NCBI GenBank assembly: GCA_902803745.1
Contig: CADCRB010000072.1
Location: forward strand, 1-8,899
Source: an uncultured Lachnospiraceae bacterium
GTDB lineage: Bacteria; Bacillota; Clostridia; Lachnospirales; Lachnospiraceae
Direction of reading: 5' to 3'
DNA: 8,899 nucleotides
Shown: in pieces, positions 5,324-8,899 of the stretch
How positions within the stretch are numbered: the stretch's first letter is position 1
Layout: the number at the start of each line of letters is the position of its first letter
Program-made: the position numbers and the translations under genes
Notes under the pieces: generated by a model
Told to the model about the DNA's origin: nothing
What the model saw: the letters and a program-made list of their open reading frames with translations, nothing else
Databases searched by the model: none

Positions 5324-8008
5324 ATGGACATCAGAGAAAAAAACACTAATAAACTGATAGAGAACCTTTTTTTTAAGATGCTTCCGGTACAGATCCTGAT
5401 TTTTGCAATGGGATCGGTCAATTCTATAGTCGATGGAACTATAGCGGGACATTTCATAGATTCTTCGGCTGTCGGGGTCGTCGGACTTTATTATTCCATG
5501 GTAAATGTCCTGTCAGCAGTAGGAAACGTGCTGCTCGGCGGTACCGCAGTATTGTGCGGAAAACATATGGGACGGGGTGATCAGGAAAAGACCGAAGGAA
5601 TTTTCTCTCTGAACCTCACTCTGACCTTTATCATAGGTGCATTACTGACCATATTGAGTCTTGTCTTTCCCGGATCGATCGCTGTTATCCTTGGTGCGAA
5701 TGAGGAACTTAAGGGAAGCCTGGCAATATATATCGTTGGATATGCCATAGGCATACTGCCTATGCTTTTGGCGCAGCAGATAGCTTCGTTCTTACAGCTT
5801 GAGCGTCAGGATACAAGAGGCTATGCCGGAGTTGCAGGCATGATCATATCAAATGTGGCCCTCGATATCCTTTTTGTCGTTGTATTCAGGATGGGAATAT
5901 GGGGGCTTGCTCTTGCCACATCCTTCAGCAATGTTATTTATTTTCTGATACTTGCTCCCTATTATCTGCTTCCTAAGGCGCAGCTTCATTATCACTTCAG
6001 GCGGATACTATGGTCCGAGACCTGGCCGCTGATAAAGACCGGATTCCCCGGAGCACTGCTGGTATTCTGTCTTGCGCTGAGAGGTATAGTCATAAACCGG
6101 ATACTTCTAAGGTATTCCGGGAATGATGGACTTTCAGCAATGGCTGCGTTCAGTATGGTAAGCGGTATTTTTATTGCTTACTGCCTTGCCAACGGTGCCG
6201 TGGTACGTATGCTGGTCAGCGTGTTTTTCGGAGAAGAGGATAAGACATCGATAAAGCAGGTCGTACGTACTGCTTTTACAAAAGGACTGCTTCTTTCGTG
6301 TCTGGTTGCGGCTGTCATATTTGCAGCATCACACGAGCTTGCGGGGATATTCTTCCCGGACAGAGTAAGTAACGTATATAAATTGACTTATAAGCTTTTT
6401 GTGATCTATTCACTGTGTATCCCGTTGATACTGATTTGTCAGATATTTACGAATTTCCTTCAGGCAATGGGGCATACTTTGTTTGTTAATGTCCAATCCG
6501 TATTTGACGGATTCTTCTCAATGGTGCTTCCGGCGATGATCCTTGCTCCGTTAATGGGAGCTGAGGGAGTATGGTTTGCCAATCCTATAGGTATAGTACT
6601 CACTATACTTACGGTTCCCGTATACAATTTGATCTACTGGAAGCGAATACCAAGGGTTATAGATGAGTATCTGTTTTTTGAGCCGGAATTCGGGGCAAAA
6701 GCGGAGAATGTCCTTGCGATCACCATACAAAGCCTGTCCGGGGTTTCTCCGGCTTCGGAGAGAGTCCAGGAGTTTTGCAGAGCTCATGATATGGGCAGGA
6801 AGTCATCATATTTTTCCGCATTATGTCTTGAAGAAATGGCCGGAAATGTGGTTGAGCATGGTTTTTCACACGATAATAAAAAACATTCGATCAATATCAG
6901 GACTATATATTCTAAGGGAAGTATACTGCTGAGAATAAGGGATGACTGTATCCCTTTCGATCCCGGTGAGATGGCTTCGCTGGTATCGGATGAAGAGTCT
7001 TCCGGAAATATAGGAATACGAATGGTATATAATATCGCAGATGAGATCTCATACAGGAACATGCTGGGTCTCAACGTGCTTACTATTACAATAAGAGAGC
7101 AGGATCTTATTGCAGTGGAGAGTACGGATTATCTTCTGGAAAAGACGCTTCGTGCACTGGATCCCGATCTGCATGGCAGATTCCGGGAAATAGTCTTTTC
7201 AACCCAGAATATCCTTTCCAGATACAGACTGCTTTTTCCTGAATATACAGATCATTCAGACCTTCACTGTATGACGGTAATAGATTCATGCAATCGGCTT
7301 ATAGGTACCGAACAGGTAAATAAACTTAATGCGGATGAGCTTTATATACTGCTCGTGGCTTCCTATCTTCATGATGTTGGTATGGGGATAAGTGAAAAGG
7401 ATTATGAGGAATTTAAGGATCGTTTGGGAGAGGAGGAGTACTTTAAGGAGCATCCGGATCATACACGGGCTGATTTTGTAAGGGATCGTCACAATGAATT
7501 CAGTTCATTTTTTATTGAAAAGTACGCAAGGGTTTTTGATATCCCATCCTCCGAGCATGTATTTGCGGTTCAACAGGTTGTAAGGGGACACAGAAAGGCG
7601 GATCTGTTTGACGAGAAGGCATATCCTTCGGACTATCTGCTTCCTAACGGCAACAGGGTTTGTCTGCCTTATCTTGCTGCGCTTATAAGGATCGCAGACG
7701 AGATAGACGTGGCAGCAAGCAGGAATCCGATAATACTCTATGACATAGGTCTGCTTACGGATGTTGTGGAGATAGAGGAGAATAAAAAAGTTCAGGCTAT
7801 CAGAAGCCTTAAGATGACAAAGGATGCTTTTGTTCTATATGCGGAGACGGATGAAGAGAAGATATACAGGTCGCTTAAAAAAATGGTGGAAAAGATGCAG
7901 AGAACTCTGGATGTATGCCGGGAAGTAATCGAAAAAAGGACTCCGTACAAGCTTACACAGCACAAGGTTATACTGAGAGCAACAAAAAATAGTCCCGAAA
8001 ATGACTGA
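5324..8008 (+). CDS. MATE-type transporter fused to RsbW-like ATPase and HD phosphohydrolase domains
   Basis: This 894-residue protein has three parts. Residues about 1-455 are a MATE-like cation-coupled efflux module with roughly twelve hydrophobic segments (early motif SIVDGTIAGHF). MATE proteins are normally near 450 residues and end there. Residues about 462-590 are a GHKL ATPase like anti-sigma kinases RsbW/SpoIIAB, with an N box EEMAGNVVEH (N508), a G1 box RDDCIPFDP where Cys542 replaces the usual Gly, and G2 residues G561-NIG (GNIGIRMV). Residues about 600-870 are an HD domain with H648, HD pair H683-D684 in LHDVGMG, H723, H756 in RGH, and D792 in ADEID, enough ligands for one or two metals. 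Both soluble parts should face the cytoplasm. The start at 5324 is forced by TAA at 5306 and has no nearby ribosome site. It follows the FN3K-like gene by 62 nt. The cargo and the HD substrate are unknown. Confidence 0.9.
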   Translation: MDIREKNTNKLIENLFFKMLPVQILIFAMGSVNSIVDGTIAGHFIDSSAVGVVGLYYSMVNVLSAVGNVLLGGTAVLCGKHMGRGDQEKTEGIFSLNLTLTFIIGALLTILSLVFPGSIAVILGANEELKGSLAIYIVGYAIGILPMLLAQQIASFLQLERQDTRGYAGVAGMIISNVALDILFVVVFRMGIWGLALATSFSNVIYFLILAPYYLLPKAQLHYHFRRILWSETWPLIKTGFPGALLVFCLALRGIVINRILLRYSGNDGLSAMAAFSMVSGIFIAYCLANGAVVRMLVSVFFGEEDKTSIKQVVRTAFTKGLLLSCLVAAVIFAASHELAGIFFPDRVSNVYKLTYKLFVIYSLCIPLILICQIFTNFLQAMGHTLFVNVQSVFDGFFSMVLPAMILAPLMGAEGVWFANPIGIVLTILTVPVYNLIYWKRIPRVIDEYLFFEPEFGAKAENVLAITIQSLSGVSPASERVQEFCRAHDMGRKSSYFSALCLEEMAGNVVEHGFSHDNKKHSINIRTIYSKGSILLRIRDDCIPFDPGEMASLVSDEESSGNIGIRMVYNIADEISYRNMLGLNVLTITIREQDLIAVESTDYLLEKTLRALDPDLHGRFREIVFSTQNILSRYRLLFPEYTDHSDLHCMTVIDSCNRLIGTEQVNKLNADELYILLVASYLHDVGMGISEKDYEEFKDRLGEEEYFKEHPDHTRADFVRDRHNEFSSFFIEKYARVFDIPSSEHVFAVQQVVRGHRKADLFDEKAYPSDYLLPNGNRVCLPYLAALIRIADEIDVAASRNPIILYDIGLLTDVVEIEENKKVQAIRSLKMTKDAFVLYAETDEEKIYRSLKKMVEKMQRTLDVCREVIEKRTPYKLTQHKVILRATKNSPEND

Positions 8009-8037
8009 TATACCGGGATAGTTTGGAGGAGATATCA

Positions 8038-8649
8038 ATGAACAGCAGATTTATCATTGAAGGGATCGGATATCTTGGATCGATACTGGTTGTGGTTTCG
8101 ATGCTTATGACATCGGTAAAGAAACTCAGGATAGTTAATACTACAGGGTGTATCATTTTTACAGTATATGCATTGATAATCCATAGTTATCCCGCGGCCC
8201 TGATGAATTTTTGTATTATTTTGATCAATATATATCAGCTGATCAGGCTGGGGAGGCAGGAAGAAAACTACAGACTGATAAAAGGAAATACGAATAGCGG
8301 TTCGGTACCATATCTGGTGGATTACTATCTGGAGGACATCAGGAAGTTTTTCCCGGAGGCCAGCATGGAGGGATTGTCAAAATGTGACACGGCATTCTTT
8401 ATCATATATGAGACTACTCCGGCAGGAGTTTTTATAGGGAATATGGAAGAGGAAGGATGTATGAAGATCTGGCTCGATTATTCCCTGCCTGCCTACAGAG
8501 ATTCTACAGTGGGAGCTTTCCTGTATAAGCATCTTCCGGATGTGGGGATAAAGAAGATAGTCTTTTCGGGAAGGTCGGAAGGACATGAGAAATATATGAT
8601 GAAGATGGGATTTGTGAAGACGGATGAGGGATATGTGAAGGAATTGTAA
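8038..8649 (+). CDS. YgjV-like membrane domain fused to a GNAT-like domain
   Basis: A 203-residue protein. Residues 5-26, 32-48 and 52-69 are three hydrophobic segments. The pattern KKLRIVNTTG followed by FTVYAL and a third helix resembles the YgjV family of inner membrane proteins, whose function is unknown. Residues about 78-203 look like a divergent GNAT acetyltransferase half: WLDYSLPAYRDSTVGAFLY (145-163) matches the beta-4/alpha-3 region with an R154-to-G159 acetyl-CoA loop, and GHEKYMMKMGFVKT (182-195) is the typical C-terminal signature. Its acceptor is unknown. The start at ATG 8038 is supported by GGAGGAG at 8025-8031 with 6-nt spacing. An upstream TTG at 8023 overlaps this site and is rejected. 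It follows the transporter fusion by 29 nt and is probably the last gene of the operon. Confidence 0.85.
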   Translation: MNSRFIIEGIGYLGSILVVVSMLMTSVKKLRIVNTTGCIIFTVYALIIHSYPAALMNFCIILINIYQLIRLGRQEENYRLIKGNTNSGSVPYLVDYYLEDIRKFFPEASMEGLSKCDTAFFIIYETTPAGVFIGNMEEEGCMKIWLDYSLPAYRDSTVGAFLYKHLPDVGIKKIVFSGRSEGHEKYMMKMGFVKTDEGYVKEL

Positions 8650-8656
8650 AAAAGTT

Positions 8657-8684
8657 TTGACTTTGACAGAGTATTTGATATAAT
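8657..8684 (+). promoter_or_regulatory. Strong sigma-A promoter before the structured RNA and tRNA-Cys
   Basis: TTGACT (8657-8662) and a perfect TATAAT (8679-8684) are separated by 16 bp, with the start site expected near 8690-8692. A second TTGACA at 8663-8668 is only 10 bp from TATAAT and is unlikely to be used with it. The promoter begins 8 nt after the stop codon of the last protein gene. No convincing promoter is seen between the RNA hairpins and tRNA-Cys, so this is the likely source of tRNA-Cys transcripts. Confidence 0.8.
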
Positions 8685-8689
8685 AGGGA

Positions 8690-8801
8690 ACGCAGAATGG
8701 CGACCTCGAAAAATACTAAAGTATTTTTCTCGGTCTGGTGCTGTCGCACCGTACAATCTGCACATAAAACAAAAATGCCCGCAAGCGGTCATTTTGTTTT
8801 A
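8690..8801 (+). ncRNA. Unassigned structured RNA: possible small RNA or tRNA-Cys leader
   Basis: The predicted start site is followed by a compact fold. P1 pairs 8692-8699 with 8754-8761 (seven of eight pairs, one A-A mismatch). P2 is GACC 8702-8705 with GGTC 8732-8735, a 2x2 TC/TC internal loop, then a perfect 9-bp stem 8708-8716/8721-8729 with a TAAA loop. P3 is GGTGC 8737-8741 with GCACC 8746-8750 and a TGTC loop. Together they form a three-way junction of about 70 nt. A terminator-like hairpin follows at 8766-8800. This does not match 6S RNA, SRP RNA or a T-box as far as I can tell. No protein-coding signal is seen on the plus strand. Confidence 0.55.
8766..8800 (+). terminator. Terminator-like hairpin with T-rich end
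   Basis: A left arm A4CA5TG (8766-8777) pairs with CATTTTGTTTT (8790-8800), with one bulged A. Inside it CCG/CGG (8779-8781 and 8786-8788) closes a CAAG loop. The right side TTTTGTTTT acts as the U-tract. The reverse strand has the same form, so it may be bidirectional. It lies 30 nt before tRNA-Cys, so if it stops the upstream transcript, tRNA-Cys depends on readthrough. Confidence 0.65.
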
Positions 8802-8830
8802 CGCTTGATTGCATTCTGCTCGTAGTTACT

Positions 8831-8899
8831 GGCGACATAGCCAAGCGGTAAGGCAAGGGTCTGCAACACCCGTATCACCAGTTCGATTCTGGTTGTCGC
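8831..8899 (+). tRNA. tRNA-Cys (anticodon GCA), 3' end cut by the window
   Basis: The acceptor strand GGCGACA (8831-8837) pairs with TGTCGC (8894-8899). The last acceptor base and the discriminator lie beyond the window. The anticodon loop CTGCAAC (8861-8867) holds GCA at 8863-8865, which reads UGC/UGU. The D arm (AGCC...GGC) and T arm (ACCAG TTCGATT CTGGT) are normal. The outermost anticodon-stem pair is A8856-G8872, a mismatch where a Watson-Crick or wobble pair is usual. Other tRNA genes may follow to the right. Confidence 0.95.

Noticed and set aside
8023..8037. Upstream TTG start for the YgjV-GNAT gene
   Set aside because: It would begin inside or before the strong GGAGGAG site at 8025-8031, which is correctly spaced for ATG 8038.
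8493..8792. Reverse-strand open frame of 99 codons across the end of the last gene and the RNA region
   Set aside because: It runs opposite to a well-supported gene and through the hairpins, has no ribosome site that I can see, and its composition looks like that of a frame shadow.
8690..8819. 6S RNA, SRP RNA or T-box identity for the structured RNA
   Set aside because: The fold is a branched junction rather than a long rod with a central bubble, lacks the SRP tetraloop region, and shows no recognisable T-box antiterminator motif.
1..8899. Genomic island or mobile element bounded by the tRNA genes
   Set aside because: No integrase, transposase or att-like repeat of a tRNA 3' end is visible inside the window; tRNA flanks alone are not enough.

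Overview
The window looks like a Bacillota (Firmicutes) chromosome segment, most likely from the family Lachnospiraceae. The hints are a moderate G+C content, heavy use of ATA, AGA and AGG codons, tRNA genes without encoded CCA, AGGAGG-type ribosome sites, sigma-A-like promoters, and a large hybrid kinase of the type common in that family. The assignment is an inference from style, not from a database match.

Layout. The left edge (1-240) holds a perfect inverted repeat, tRNA-Asn(GUU), tRNA-Glu(UUC) and an intrinsic terminator. A plausible promoter (240-268) then opens a run of five same-strand genes with short gaps. They are a seven-pass membrane hybrid histidine kinase with HisKA, HATPase, receiver and Hpt modules (371-3538), a response regulator with a degenerate plus an intact receiver (3554-4324), a fructosamine-kinase family enzyme (4350-5261), an 894-residue fusion of a MATE transporter, an RsbW-like ATPase and an HD phosphohydrolase (5324-8008), and a small YgjV-like membrane domain fused to a GNAT-like domain (8038-8649). 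The right edge (8657-8899) holds a strong sigma-A promoter, an unassigned structured RNA of about 110 nt with a terminator-like hairpin, and a tRNA-Cys(GCA) cut by the window end.

How the parts may work together. Kinase and response regulator are probably a signalling pair. The regulator has no DNA-binding domain, so its output should be a protein-protein contact or a phosphate-sink role. The downstream genes join transport, small-molecule kinase, HD hydrolase and acetyltransferase-like activities. No common substrate can be read from the sequence. The two most unusual items are the MATE-ATPase-HD fusion, whose translation start lacks a nearby ribosome site although a perfect AGGAGG lies 45 nt upstream, and the promoter-driven RNA leader before tRNA-Cys, which can fold in two mutually exclusive ways.
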